A DNA stretch of 64,000 bases from Hippopus hippopus (GCA_946811185.2 OX328109.1:37494129-37558128); one strand, 5' to 3'; shown: positions 11,833 to 24,330, counted from the first letter of the stretch. Made by a program: numbers and translations. The notes: generated by a model from the sequence alone, not told the origin.

Positions 11833-12330
11833 CTGTAAATAGGTTAACTCTTTACCACAAAAAATCATGACTTTTAACAACACTGAGGAAGAGGGCTTCC
11901 GAAAACAATGAGGGAAAAGGAGAAAATGCTGGTGACCAGCATTTTCTCCTTTTCCCACAATGGTTTCTATCCTAACAAGGACAAGTTCCATCATTTGAGC
12001 AACATTTGAATTTTCGTCTGCAAATGCTTTCATTGTTGACAAGTCTAAAATTTTGTCATTTAGTCAAGAGTTAAATTGTTGGTGAAAATGTTAGGAGCTA
12101 CAAATCTGAATAAAAAAAAACTTTGTGTGTTTCAGCAGCATCGTAACAACAGCTTGCTCATGCCATTCTTGGTTTGATGGGTATAAGGTCGGTGCTCTGC
12201 AGTACCTAGCCAAAGGACACTCTCACATGACTATCATCGCTAGAGGGAATCAAACCATGATTTCTTGATTACTGATTTATATAAAAATCTAACAAAATAT
12301 ATATCTTAGAAATCTAACATTGAATCTTAC
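11833..12330. repeat. Gene A intron 3: P MITE at the acceptor and an S1-like remnant
   Basis: P copy 11844-12076 with TTAA at both ends. Its 11844 end is only 11 nt from the exon 4 acceptor. Degenerate S1-like sequence about 12120-12290. Confidence 0.7.
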
Positions 12331-12450
12331 CTAACATCAGCTTATTGCTGTTTGAACACTCATGGGCAGATGCACGGAATTGTGGGAAAAGTTCATCCGC
12401 CATTGCAGCCGCTGTGTTTCCGTTGGCGCAGTAATCTCTGGCAATCATAC
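12331..12450 (-). CDS. Gene A exon 3: VFT1
   Basis: 120 nt, phase 1 in and out, acceptor TATCACAG, donor GTAAGA. Encodes GMIARDYCANGNTAAAMAD and ends SNSNKLMLG, corresponding to the N-lobe region between helix 1 and the serine loop. MLGLMGASNS across the exon 3/4 junction matches the VAGVIG.xxS pattern of class C VFTs. Confidence 0.88.
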
Positions 12451-13518
12451 CTGTGATATAATATATGTAGTTCTTTTTCATTCAATGCTCTAACCCTTTC
12501 CCAAATGACAAATTTTAGAGTCTTACTAATTCAAAATCTCTGCAGTGGACAAATTCAAAATTGGTACAAATGACCTCAAGTTCTATGGTAGGGTAAAAAA
12601 AAGTGAAAAGGAGAAATTGCTGGTGATGTTTTCAAACAATTTTTTAGAAAGCTTTCTCTGTAAGGGTCGTTAATAATTGAGGTTATGTGGTAAAGAGTTA
12701 AAAAATGCTGTGTTTCAATGACCTGGAAGACTGATTGATTAAATGGTGTTTAAAGCTACTTTCAACCTTATTTCAGTCATATTACAGCAATAGCTCACTT
12801 TTTCATATACATCCTGGGTTTCACCAGGGCTATAAAGAGTCATGTGTAAGGATACTCCTAAAAATAATCCAGTGTTTCCTGTGAGGCTCGAGCCCGGGGC
12901 GTCCAGGTTACAAGTCCTACACTTTACCACTGAGCCACACAGAACCCTGTGGAAGAAGGCTTTCCAAACATTGTGGAAAAAGGAGAAAATGCTAGTAATC
13001 AAAATGCTGGTAAAAGACAAAAATCATGCTGTTATCCTGACTGAATTTGTGATCAGTATACCTTTGAATTTAGTCCAGTTTAACATTTTGTGGTTTGGTA
13101 AAGAGTTAACTCTGTACAAAAGAACCAAATTTTAGAATCACCTAAGTTGAAAATGTTTGCAGACAATAAATTAGACGAGTTCAAATGATAAAATTAATCT
13201 TACTGATGTTTTTTCCTTTTCTCACAGTGTTATCAAAAAAGCCTCTTTACCAAGGTTGCTAAAATCTCCAGTGAAAAGTACAGACTCAATTCTTTTGTTG
13301 CAAATAAATGATAACTTTTTTGCTATGGCTCAACAACTCTACTCTATTCCATTACAAATAAAAAACTTTTTTTTGACAAAGTTAAGAACAAAGCAGGGGT
13401 TACTGTAGATCCAAAAATCAGAGGACATTCTGTGCAGTATGGCCTAGATCTATACCATTTTAAAAAGCTACTTAATGCCTGTTGTGGGATGGGAGTATCC
13501 AAAATGTAATAACTATAC
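12451..13518. repeat. Gene A intron 2: P and S1 repeats
   Basis: P copy about 12490-12702; S1 SINE about 12735-12950 (minus; tRNA-like head at 12890-12940); P fragments 12950-13110 and 13107-13270; a degenerate Q core about 13400-13450. Confidence 0.65.
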
Positions 13519-13629
13519 CAATTTTGACTCCAGGAATGTAGGAATTCTGTAGATATTCTCCGTTCAGCGTCTCATTCTCCTTGTTCAACCTGTCAAGGGC
13601 CCAGCGTATCGCCTCATAAGCCTGCATCT
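13519..13629 (-). CDS. Gene A exon 2: VFT1 first helix
   Basis: 111 nt, phase 1 in and out, acceptor TTACAG, donor GTATAG. Encodes EMQAYEAIRWALDRLNKEN and then YIPGVKIG, the classic first helix (A.R.AID.IN) and following strand of ANF_receptor domains. Too short for ORF calling; recognised by family pattern and matching phase. Confidence 0.88.
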
Positions 13630-14581
13630 CTGTAACATACAAAACAAAATACAGTCAATAAGTCTAGAGTTTTGTACAATATCACTAGATCATCAAACAT
13701 TGATGTGTATTATGTGGCGTTTAATCTTTCACAACACAATCCAGTGTTTAAACTTTCCTGACAAGAAGGCCATAGAAAACACTGTGGAAAAAGGAGAAAA
13801 TGCTGGTAAACAGCATTTTCTCCTTTTTCCACGACTTTTTTTGCACTTTCAAATATACTTTTCTTGGATGATTGATTGTATTATGCTTAACGCTGTTTTC
13901 AACATTATTTCAGTTATATCATGGCAGTCAGTGCACCTATCTATGCTTCCCTAAAGTTTCTTTTACCGGTTCTTTGCACTATCTTCTTCCAAAGCCACTG
14001 GCTGCTTTCCTACATGACCACTGTCGAAACAATGATAAGCCTTCATCAGTAATGGATAAGGGCTTTGAAGAGTCTTGCCCAAGGGTACTCCAACAAAAAA
14101 ATCCAGCGCCCCATACCAGAACACCAGAATTACTAATCCTACACTCGAACAGCAGAGCCATACAGGACCTCCTAACAATTTTTGAAATAAGATACCATAA
14201 ATTTGAAACACAAAGTCATGAGAGGCCTTAATACTTTACCATATTAATTCTGAGTTTTAACAACCCTGAAGTAGAAGGCTTTTGGAAAAAATTGTGGGAA
14301 AAGGAGAAAATGCTGGTGAACAGCATTTTCTCCTTTTTCCATAATGTTTTCTACCCTGTCAAAGAACTTCAATGGGAACTCTGTGGCAAAGGAGAAAATG
14401 CTGGTAACCAGCAATATGTCTCAATATGTCTTCTATCAAAGACAAACCCCATCATGTGAGCCATTATCAAATTTGTCGTCTGAAAGTGCTATCAATTGGG
14501 AAAAGCCTAAAATTGCTGATCTGTAAGGAGTGATGCATGTGTCAGAACTTTGAAACTTGTTTGAAAAAAATGAACAGATAC
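13630..14581. repeat. Gene A intron 1: P and S3 repeats
   Basis: P fragment 13725-13865, joined directly to an S3 SINE (about 13865-14170, minus), then P copy about 14228-14530 with a partly duplicated core. The following exon donor is 50 nt away. Confidence 0.65.
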
Positions 14582-14786
14582 CTGATGTCTGAATTGGGCC
14601 ACAACCATTTTGGCCCATAGCTGCTTTCCCATGCATTGCGAAAAAACCTGCGATGAAGGCATTTGCATCAGGCTGAATAACAGCTTCATGAAATTGGGAC
14701 TTGTCACACTCCTGTTTGCGTAATGTCTGTCCGTGCACATCACTGAGCAGGATAGCCAGCAGTAACAGTACTGCTGTTAGTTTCAT
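14582..14786 (-). CDS. Gene A exon 1: signal peptide and start of VFT1
   Basis: 205 nt coding, phase 1 out (donor GTATCT). ATG at 14786-14784. The N-terminus MKLTAVLLLLAILLSDVHG is a textbook signal peptide with likely cleavage after VHG. Then QTLRKQECDKSQFHEAV and the first VFT part ending GCGPIQTS. An acceptor-like TATTTCAG at 14810-14817 suggests a separate upstream 5'UTR exon. An in-frame ATG at 14837 lies beyond that acceptor and would bury the signal peptide, so I reject it. No promoter was identified. Confidence 0.88.
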
Positions 14787-14809
14787 GTTGTTTTCGTCTT
14801 TCTTCCAGT

Positions 14810-16070
14810 CTGAAATATTAAAACACTTGTAACACATTGCCTAGTTTTTGTATTTAACCCTTTAGAGCAGGACCCAGAGTTTTAATTACCCTGAGAGTGA
14901 AAGCTTTTGAAAACATTGTGGAAGAAGTAGAAAATGCTGGTAACCAGCATTTTCTCCTTTTTGACAGTGTTTTGCTTTTAACCTTTCAAAGATAAATCTA
15001 ATAATTTGAGGCACAATTGTCATCTACAAATGAACCATGCTCTAACAAAAGGGAGCTTAATGCATCACAAACATGATACCAAGCAAGTCATCACAAAGTT
15101 ATGGATCCCTTAACTCTTTACCAAACGAAAAAGTTTTGGACTGGTCTAAATTGAAAGGTTCTGCAGACCATAAAATTAATGTGACTTAAAAACTGAAAGT
15201 TCTAGTAGAAAGGGTAGAAAACATTGTGGGAAGAGTAGAAAATGCTGGTACCAGCATTTTCTCCTTTTTCCACAATGTTTTTAAAAGGCTTTTTTCTCAG
15301 GGTTGTAAAAACATGGTTTTGTTTAGTAAAGGCTTAAACTCATCTTTTCAAACAACTGTCTGAGCCATGAAGTAGAATATCCTTTGTCATGCAGAAAATT
15401 TAAAGATAGCTAAAAGTTTTGGCCCATGTCAGCCTGCGCAGGCTGACATGGGTCGATACTTTTCGCAAATACATTAAGCCCTCATTTGACAGAGGATGGT
15501 TGCCGCTCAAGAGCTTTTGACTTTGAAAAGTCAAAATTTTGTCGTCTCAGTCTGGTATAGAGTTTATTCATTACCTCCAGCTGATGGCCTGCAGTCCACT
15601 ACTTAACTAAAAAATATTCAAACAAAATTGATTGAATGGTGTTTTACCTGGCTTTCAACATTATTTCAATCATATCACGGCAAAGGCTCATATATTCACT
15701 TATTTCCTGGGTTTCAGCAGGTTTCCATAGGATTGGGCTCTGAAGTGTCTTGCCAAAGGACACTCCAACGAAAAAGCCCATTGGATCTAGTAAGGCTTGA
15801 GCCTAGGACCTCCAGGTCACAAGTCCTACATTTTACCAAAAAGCCATGCAGAAACCCCGTTTAAACAAAAGAAAATACTTAAAAACAACAGTTTTCCTAC
15901 AATGTAAATGAGATGCTGCTATATTTATGCTGAAAAAAAGATAACTTCTGCAGGTATCAGTTTTTTTTTTTTTAATCAATAGATTTGATGCCAAGTTAAA
16001 ACTATTATATTTATTACAATGTTATTTTACGTAAAACAAGTAATTTGATTATCATAACGACTAGATCTAC
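14810..16070. repeat. Upstream of gene A, part 1: P, R with nested P, S1
   Basis: P copy about 14854-15050. R element about 15043-15500 interrupted at a TTAA by a complete P element (15110-15337). The R core is a perfect palindrome around CAGCCTGCGCAGGCTG. S1 SINE about 15625-15860 (minus). A T run at 15961-15974. Confidence 0.75.
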
Positions 16071-16495
16071 CCCACCTTCAGCGGTAGAAATTTGTAAACA
16101 TTTCCAGGCGTGGATGTTTGAAGTAAAGTACCACTTAGCATACAAAACAATATTTCATCTGTGAATACCTAATGAATGTCTAAGTCCTCATTCCAACGAA
16201 ATGATTGAATTGTACACTGTCTCGGACACTTGTTCGTCCGTCTGTCCGCTGAATTTCAAAAGCCGTCCCCTTATCCAACCACTGATGCACGAATCTTAAA
16301 GACAGGGTGTTGTATTGACTGTACGGACGAGTTATTTTAAGAACACCTGTGTATTGAATCTGGTTTCTATATTTAGCAAAAAGGACTGGAAAACTGGTAG
16401 GACAGGTTAGTTGACGCATGACTAGTTTCACGCTCCAGTGCTGAAGGAGAAAAATGAAAGTAGAAACAAGGGACGTAATCGAGTTAGACAAACTT
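16070..16495. other. Non-repetitive, CpG-richer stretch upstream of gene A
   Basis: About 425 nt with more CG dinucleotides than its surroundings (GTCCGTCTGTCCGC, CCGTCCCC, TACGGACGAG) and no match to the repeat families of the window. It could hold the promoter or a 5'UTR exon of gene A, or be the head of an unlisted repeat. A 103-codon minus frame here has no recognisable domain. Confidence 0.25.
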
Positions 16496-16710
16496 CTAGC
16501 GTGTGGTGTCCGTGATCGTGAGGTAGAACGTCGGACTCGTAACCAAAAGGTCCTGAGTTCGATACCCGGGAGCGAGTGTCAACTTTGGGATTTTTCATAG
16601 GCCCACACATTCGGCGCGAGTACTGGTGTAGTTCCCAGGAAGCAGAATCGCGAGAGATTAGTATATGTTGTAAGAACTTGTTTCTCAATCGATGTAAAAT
16701 AAGTATGTTT
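16495..16710 (+). repeat. S4 tRNA-derived SINE
   Basis: The head reads GTGAGGTAGAACGTCGGACTC then GGTCCTGAGTTCGATACCC, an A-box/B-box pair as in tRNA genes, followed by a body shared with 18360-18575 and, in minus orientation, 5320-5545 (ATAGGCCCACACATTCGGC, GTAAGAACTTGTTTCTCAAT). The spacing does not allow a functional tRNA fold, so a SINE is the better reading. Confidence 0.7.
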
Positions 16711-19700
16711 ACACTAGGCCTAAAGTTCTCGCGGAGAAATCAAAGTACGCCCAGGATTAGTTTCTTTTTTAGAGGACCCACGAATGTTCAAAAGCCTTCT
16801 TCTGAAAGCTGAATTTTAAGGACCTTGAAGTAGAATTCTTTTGAAAACACAGTGACGAGTATTTTCTCCTTATCCCGCAATCCTTTCTACCTTTTCTAAG
16901 ACAAATGACATCATTAAGTTTTACGTAATTTGCCAAATGCTTTAGAATGTATAAATGGTCCAAACTTTTGTCGTCTGGTGGAGTCGTAGATTTGCCACCC
17001 ACAGATGTAAATTGGTGAAAGAGGTTAACAAGAAAAGTTGTGAAGGTGATAAGTCTCGTAGATCTAGAAAAAAATAAACATAAACAGAAGGGATCCATAT
17101 TTTTAACAGGACCAAAAGAGCCAAATATTCCTATTTAACCCTTTACCAAATAATCCTTGGTTTTCACAAAGATGTCTTTCGAAAACATGGTAACCAGCAT
17201 TTTCTCCTTTTTCTACAATGTTTTCTGCCCTATCAGATGGCTATAGCTCATTTGTACCAATGTAGAATTTGTCCTCTGCACATTTATGAATTCTGAATGA
17301 GTCTAAAATCTGCCATTTAGTAAAGGGTTAAGATCTGTTTTCGGCTTGAGTAGATCTATCTAAGGATTGAATTGAAGACTGAAATCAGAGAGCACGTTTT
17401 GTTTTAGCTGATATTGGTTACACTGTGTGCCCAAGCAACTGAGTACTACACCTTAAAATATGCAATCTACAAACTAGAAAAGTAGAAAAAGATAAGCACA
17501 TACTTACAGTCTGATCTAAGTCTACCCTCTCAATTTCTCTATTTCAGTCACTAATTACTAACAGAGTTAACATTAAAATACCAGACTCAAGACTTGTCCA
17601 TTTTGTAACAAATTGCAGAAACAGATTATATGTGATTGAAACAATGGGATTTGCCATTGAAAGAGTAGAAAACATCATAGGTATTGGTAAAAATACTGGT
17701 TACCAGCATTTTCTCCTTTTCCCACAATGTTTTCAAAAGTTTTCTTTCTCAGAGTCTTAACCCTTTACCAAACAGTCCTGTGCTTTATCATCCCTGAGGA
17801 AGAAGGCTTTTGAAAAACATTGTGGGAAAAGAAGAAAAGGCTGGTAACTAGCATTTTCTTCTTTTCCCACAATGTTTTCTGCCCCATCAGAAATAAAGCA
17901 CATTTGATTCACAATTAAATTTGTCGTCCTCAAATACTTCCAATTCAGACAAATCTAAAACTTTTTCATCTGGTAAAAGATTAACTCTTATCCTGCTAAA
18001 TAACTAAAATGAAATTTTCAATTCGATAGTAAAAAACCAAAATATAGCTTTTTCAAAGATATGCTTTGGGGAATAATATCTCCTTATCGGACAGTGTAGA
18101 TCCAAGATCAGACTGCACATTCTGTGCAGTCTGATCTTGATCTACACTATCCGCAAAAGGTCAGTAAGTCACGCTTAGCAGCCTAAGGCTTAAACCCTGG
18201 GATTGTGTGAAAAAGGGTTAATAAAATCAATTCTAATAAGTTTTGCATGATAGAAGTATTTTATTGTGTTGGCTTATCTGTCAATAGCACATCTAGAATG
18301 GTAATGTATTGTCAATAGGGTTTGACAGATTGCTCTTTCTTTCATTAACTCACAAGCCATGGAATCTGCTAGTCTCTGTGGTTGTGAGGTAAAGTGTTGG
18401 CTTCGTAACCATAAGGTTCCTAATCAAGAGTGGGTGTCAACTTTTGAACTGTTTATTGGCCCACACATTTGGCACAAGTACCAGTGTGGTTTCCAGGAAG
18501 CAGAATTGACAGAGGTTAGTATAAGTTGCAAGAACTTGTCTCTCAATTGATGTAAAATAAATATGTTTAAACAAAGTCGCGGATTCCTCTGCTAGTTGGT
18601 TGATATTTCTTCACCAGACAGTCCTGCAGGGTCTGTACCTACCAGCCATTCCCAAGAACATTCTCAGTCTAATTCTCCAAGATTTTATAAATTTGGAAGT
18701 AACGCAAGTCCTGATTGGCTAAACCAGTTGGTTTAGCCAATCAGGAGCTGTGTTATTCTCAAATTTAGAAAATTCTGGAGAAAAAGACTAAGAACATTCT
18801 CAAGAATGGCTGGGGAATGCAAAACCTTTGTTTTATCAACCCTGGGAATGAAAGTTTTAGAAGTATCATAGGAAGATGAGAGAATGCCGGTTACCAGCAT
18901 TCTCTCCTTTTGTCACAATGTTTTCTACTCTTTTTGGGGTAAATCCCACCATATGAGCCATATCTGATCTGTCGTCTGCAAATGTTTTCAGTTTGGATGA
19001 GTCCAAATTTTGTCATGGTGTTTAAAGATTAACTCTTCATTAGACAACAAAATTTAAGACTGGTCCAAAGTAAAACAACTTGTTGATGACCAGATGAACA
19101 TGGCTAAAATTATGGGTTGTCTTAAAAAGGGTAGTAAGCATTGACGTGACACAACAAAATTTTAATGTGTCAAATCTAGGTCCGAAATGGAATAAGTTTG
19201 AATGGATAGAATACATTGTGGGAAAAGGAGGAAATGCTGATTATCAGCCAAGCCTAAGCTCACAGTATAAATGAAGATCAGACTGCTAGAAAATGGAATA
19301 TTTGAGCTCGTGTCAAGGCTGTTTCCCGTGACTGTGTGCAATGTTTGCATCCTTCCTATATGATGATTTTCATGACGGAAAGATTAATCTTTAGAGCTCA
19401 TCATATGCTGCTTTTGTGGACAGAGAAGATCAAGATCAGACTGCACAGAGCATGCAGTCCGAGCTTGGGTCTGCACTGACCACTTCTTTGTAACATAATC
19501 TGCTTATACCAACCTTGAAATTGCAATAACTGTTTGCTGTTATACCTAACTGAACATTGTTTTCTTTGTACATGTATGGTGGTTAAAGACATTTCCACAT
19601 TCTCTTAGTTATATTGTGGCCCCTGGTGCACCTATCCATGCCTACCTGGGGTTTCTTTTACCAGTACCCCAGATAATATTCTTTGGAACCACAGGCGTCT

Positions 19701-22700
19701 TATCCATAGTACCGTCATCAAAAACATGGTCAGCCATGAGAGAGGAATGAATCCTGTTGAATGACTATCATCAAAAAAATCTTTGGGAACAGGTTGGCTG
19801 AGCTGGGGATTCAAACCCTAGACTCCCTTGTTTCAAGCCCTGTATTTAACCGACTGAGCCACAAGGCTTGGCTCCTACTTGAAAAGATGCGTTCTGTTAA
19901 TCTAGTGCTCTATGGGCTGTACATTAAAGGTGCAGGGAAAAGATCTCTGAATGTAGATCAATAGATTTTAACAGCAAATGGAGTTGTTGTTTGATTTTTA
20001 AGACTGTCTTCAACAATTTTTCTCTTTTATCATGGCAGCCACTTCATCCATCCATGCATTTCTGGGGTTTAACCAGCACTACACATAACACTCCAAGTAA
20101 ACCTGGTGCTTTCCACTATAAAGAAATTTGAAACAATGTTCTTAGAGTGAGAGAGCAGTAGAACGTTTTTAGCTATAACTATCATCAATCCTCTGCTGTC
20201 AAACATGGAACTCACAAATCTGCATTGTTGCAAAGAAAGTCATTGTTGCCAGCTGAGTTACATGCTTTTGTCACATTTTTTTAACCCCTTACCACACAAT
20301 CCTGACTTTTAACGACCCTGAGGAAGAAACCTTTTTGAAATCATTGTGGGAAAAGGAGAAAATACTTGTAACTAGCATTTTCTTCTTTTCCCACAATGCT
20401 TTCTACCATTTCATAAACAAATTTCATGTTTTGGGTCATATTTAATTTTTCTTCTGCAAATGCTTTCAATTTGGACAAGTCTAAAATTTTGTCGTTTGGT
20501 AAAAAGTTAAGGCCCTGATGATAGACATGTTTCATTTGCCTGAAACTTTAACCCTTTACTAAACAATCCCAAATTAAACAACCCCCGAGGTAAAAGGCTT
20601 TTTGAAAACATTTTGAGAAAAGGAGAAAAATGTTGATAACCGGTATTCTTCTCCTTTTCCCACAATGTCTGCTACCCTAATATAGATTGATATCATCATT
20701 TGAGCTACATTTATTTTGTCGTCTGCAAATGCAAAATTTTGTTGTTTGGTAAAGAATTTCTGGTCCTGGTGGGGAGTGGGGGTCAGTAAGAATGATGTTT
20801 TTGCCCATGTTGATTGATTGATTGTATGGTGTTTTAAGCTGTTTTCAACATAATTTCAGTTATGTCAAGGCAACCAGTGTACCAATCCATGCTCTTCTTT
20901 TACCAGTACTCTGCACAGTATTCTTTCCAAGCCACTGGCTGCTTTCCCACATAAACCATCGAAACAGTTATCAGCGGTGAGAGAGGGATGAATCCTGTCG
21001 CAATGACTTTCATCAATTCGCGGAAAGAAATTGGCTGAGCCGGGTATTGAACCAGTGAACCCCTGTTCTTGAGTCCTGTACGCTACCAACTGCGCTACCG
21101 AGGCTTGGCTTTTGTGCATGTAAAAGTCTACTTTTTCTAGTTCAGTTGGTTAGCTATTTATCACATGATCTGTGCTACATTGCCATAAGGAAGAACACTT
21201 TTGAAAACATTGTTGGAAAAAAGAAAATGCAGGCGTCCTGATTTTTTCTTTTTTCTCACAATGATTCTACCATTAAAAAGACAAATCCCATAATTTTAGC
21301 CAGATTTTTCCCTTGCAAATGCTTTCAGTATTCAGAACTGTAAAATTGTTGTTGTCTTGTAAAGAGAAACACTTTTATGGCTGAATTATTTTCAGTGGGG
21401 AATATATTTGAAATACAGAGCATCAAATGGGAGTTTCCTTCAGCAAGGCAATGCCAAGTCACAATATAACACAGTGCCAGTGAACCCCAGGAAACATGCA
21501 AATAATTGAACTGTTGCAGTGATAATACCCAAATACTGTTGAATATGGCAAAAAATTCCATATTTACACAAACATAAGTATCAAGATTTCAAACCTGTTT
21601 CTCCCGGAGTATCTTAAAAGTAACAGACACTAGAGATCCAAGATCAGACTGCACAGAATTTACAGTCTGATCTTGATCTACACTATCTGCTATAGCTACT
21701 CAAGATTTGCCCTGGAGGAGGAGGTTAGGCATAGCTTCTTAGCAGTGGTACCTTGTTTTCTCTATCCCTCTGGGTGCCTATCAACTATCGGTTGTCTTGG
21801 GGAACAGTGTAGGTCAAGATGGAACTGCACAAAACATGCAGTCTTCTGTTGGATCTACACCGTCTGTTGTTTTGAAATATTCTGGCTATATGCAGTTGAA
21901 ATGGCAATTATTTTTGGTATTTCATCTTAGCTGATTTATTAACCTGGTGCATTACCCCTTTACCACACAGTCTAAATTAAGCTTTAAAACTTTAAACAAC
22001 CCTGACAGAGAAGGGTTTTAAAAAGAATGTTGGAAAAGAAGAAAATGCTGGTTATCAGCATTTTCTTCTTTTCACACAATGTTTTCTCCCCCTTTTGCAG
22101 ACAATCTTAATTTGAGCAACATTTTAATTGTCCTCCGTTAGTGCTTTCAACAGGATAAGTCAATTAAGTAATTTTGTGGTCTAGTGAAGGGTTAAAGGTC
22201 AGTTATTTATAAACAGGAGTTCTAACTGTTTGTTTTGATTGAGATGGACAGCAAATGACATCAAAATCAACGCGCTGACTTTTGACCACATAACAAAATT
22301 TTAGACTTCTCCACAATGGAAGCAATTGCAGATGACAAAATATACTTCAAACGAGTGAATTGGCTTTGAAACAGAGGACAAATATTGCGGCAAAAGAAGA
22401 AAATGCTTTTTACAAGCATTTTCTTCTTTTCCCACAATGTTTCAAAAGGCCTTTCATCAGGATCATGAATGCATGGTATTGTTTGGTCTGATGTTGATGA
22501 AATCTCATCTATCACTGGAATTCGCCGGTGGCCATTGCAGTTTCGTAAACAAAGAAGTGCATAGGCATTACATCTGACTGTTGACTTCGGGGGTTGTCAA
22601 ACACTTAGGATGAAATCAAACAAAGCTAATTGATAACATAATAATAACATAGTTTTTATCCACATTTATTTAAAATCACTTAGTTATGTTGTTTAGTATG

Positions 22701-24238
22701 TTACATAATCATTAAGGTATTTCAAAAATGTTTACAAATATACAGCTTTATTTTATTTTCTCTCATCCAGCCACACAATCCTGAGTCTAACAACCTCATC
22801 GAAGAAAGCTTTTGAAAGCTAGTATTTTAACTCTTTACCACACAATCCTGACTTTCACGACCATAAGAAAGAAAGCCTCTGGTAACATTGTTACCAGCAT
22901 TTTCTCCTTCCCACGACGTTTTCTTCCCTACAATAAGACAAATATCATTTTTTTAGTCACATTTATTTTTGTGGTCTACAAATGTTTTCCATTTGGACAA
23001 GTCTAAAATTTTGTTGTTTTGTAATGACTTAACCAGCATTTTCTCGTTTTCACATGATGTTTTCAAATCCTTCAATTACAAATTCCATCATTTGAGACAA
23101 CTTTAAATTTGTTGTCTGCAAATGCTTTCAATTTGGACAAATCCAGAATATTGCCATTTGGTAAAGAGTTAACCCATTACCACATAATCCCGAGTTTTAA
23201 CGACCCTGTAGGAGAAGGCTTTTGAAACATTGTGGGGAAAGGAGAAAATGCTGGTAACCAGCATTTTCTCCTTTTCCCACAATGTTTCCTTCCCAATCAA
23301 AAACAAAAATAATCCTTTGAGTTACATTTAATTTGTCATCTGCAAGCTGGTTCCGTCTAAATTTTTGTCGTTTGGTAAAGGGTTAAACTTTAACAGGCAT
23401 AAACAGTATGGTTCTCTTAAAACTTGTTTGTCCATCAGTTTGTTAATCTTAATTATTTGGTATGTTCACAAAAGCTCGTATGTTAATGTTTTAACTCTTT
23501 ACCATACAACGAAATTTCCTCCTGTATAAAAACATTTGCAGACTACAAGTACAAAGTTACTGCAATAATGATATTTGTCTGTGACAAGGTAGGAAATATT
23601 GTGGGAAAAGCAGAAAATGCTGATTACCAGCATTTTCCCCTTTACCCATGATGTTTCAAAAGCTTTCCTCCTCAGGGTCCTCAAAACAAGGGATTGATTT
23701 GATCCACTCTTTTAACAACGGTGAATAAGAAAGCTTACGGAAACATTGTGGGAGAAAAAGAAAAGCTGTTAACTAGCACTTTCTCTTTTCCCATAATGTT
23801 TCCTCCCTGTCAAAGTAATCCTTTGAGCAACAGTGAATTGTCGTCTGCAAAATTTAAACCCTTTCAATTTGGTTGTGTCTAAAATTTGGTAATTTGATAA
23901 AGAGCTATAGAGTAGTTCTATAAATCTAACCCTTCACCACACAATCCTGAGTTTTGACAACCCTGTTGAAGAAGACTTTCAAAAACGTTTTGGGAAAAGG
24001 AGGAAATGCTGGTACTCAGCATTTTCTCCTTTTCCAAAAATGTTTTCAACTCTTTCAATGACAAACTCCAACTTTTGAGCCACATTTATTTGCCATCTGC
24101 AAATGCTTTCAATTTGGACATGTGTAACATTTTGTCGTCTGGCAAAGATACAAGCACATATTACTCTTATGAAAAGCACACAGTAATATAATCTATTGAG
24201 AGTCAGTTTAAGTTGTTTCTAAATGGGATATAGTTGCG
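16710..24238. repeat. Spacer between unit B and gene A, part 2: repeat-filled
   Basis: P elements or fragments: about 16805-16990, 17135-17330, 17558-17760, 17758-17984, 18840-19035, 19030-19240, 20280-20512, 20548-20755, 21160-21370, 21955-22195, 22270-22480, 22827-23032, 23030-23170, 23167-23386, 23490-23700, 23700-23915 and 23930-24150. Q: 17981-18193 (complete), 19420-19485, 21618-21700, 21790-21880. S4 18360-18575; S3 about 19580-19875, 20000-20260 and 20810-21115. Hairpin T about 18640-18830. 22500-22770 is non-repetitive and featureless to me. No exon recognised. Confidence 0.6.
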
Positions 24239-24330
24239 CTAGTATTCATAAGCAGCGGATTTTCCATTTGGTACAGGGCTATCAGGCTCGTATATTTCAT
24301 TGTTGAACACTGTCGAGTAAAGTTCATTGT
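24239..24330 (-). CDS. Unit B last exon: cytoplasmic tail and stop
   Basis: 92 nt exon found from its acceptor (TATTTTCAG) and from homology to the gene C tail. Completed by the A left by the 7TM exon, it encodes 30 residues, NNELYSTVFNNEIYEPD to AAYEY, then TAG. It shares YSTV and the PD with the gene C tail. The second tyrosine of C (YTNQ) is Phe here (FNNE), while IYEPD and the terminal YEY supply other tyrosines. Confidence 0.85.

Larger units (their letters stand above)
1..14809 (-). other. Gene model A: multi-VFT receptor with signal peptide (3' partial)
   Basis: Eleven exons: 14786 (exon to about 14809)-14582, 13629-13519, 12450-12331, 11832-11666, 9717-9360, 8482-7944, 7090-6922, 4980-4827, 4256-3295, 2138-1960, 988 to window edge. 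In-frame coding total 3952 nt (1317 residues). Exons 1-6 form VFT1 (500 residues with the signal peptide), exons 7-10 VFT2, and exon 11 the linker and N-terminal two thirds of VFT3. Phases agree at every junction and no stop is met. By analogy with gene C, more VFTs and a 7TM exon should follow left of the window. VFT1 is cut into six exons, whereas most VFTs of gene C sit on one or two. Confidence 0.88.

Noticed and set aside
13963..14231. Frames of 82-119 codons at 13.9-14.2 kb
   Set aside because: They are translations of an S3 SINE on both strands.
14786..14837. Upstream in-frame ATG at 14837 for gene A
   Set aside because: A TATTTCAG acceptor lies between it and the ATG at 14786, and using it would place a charged segment before a clear signal peptide.
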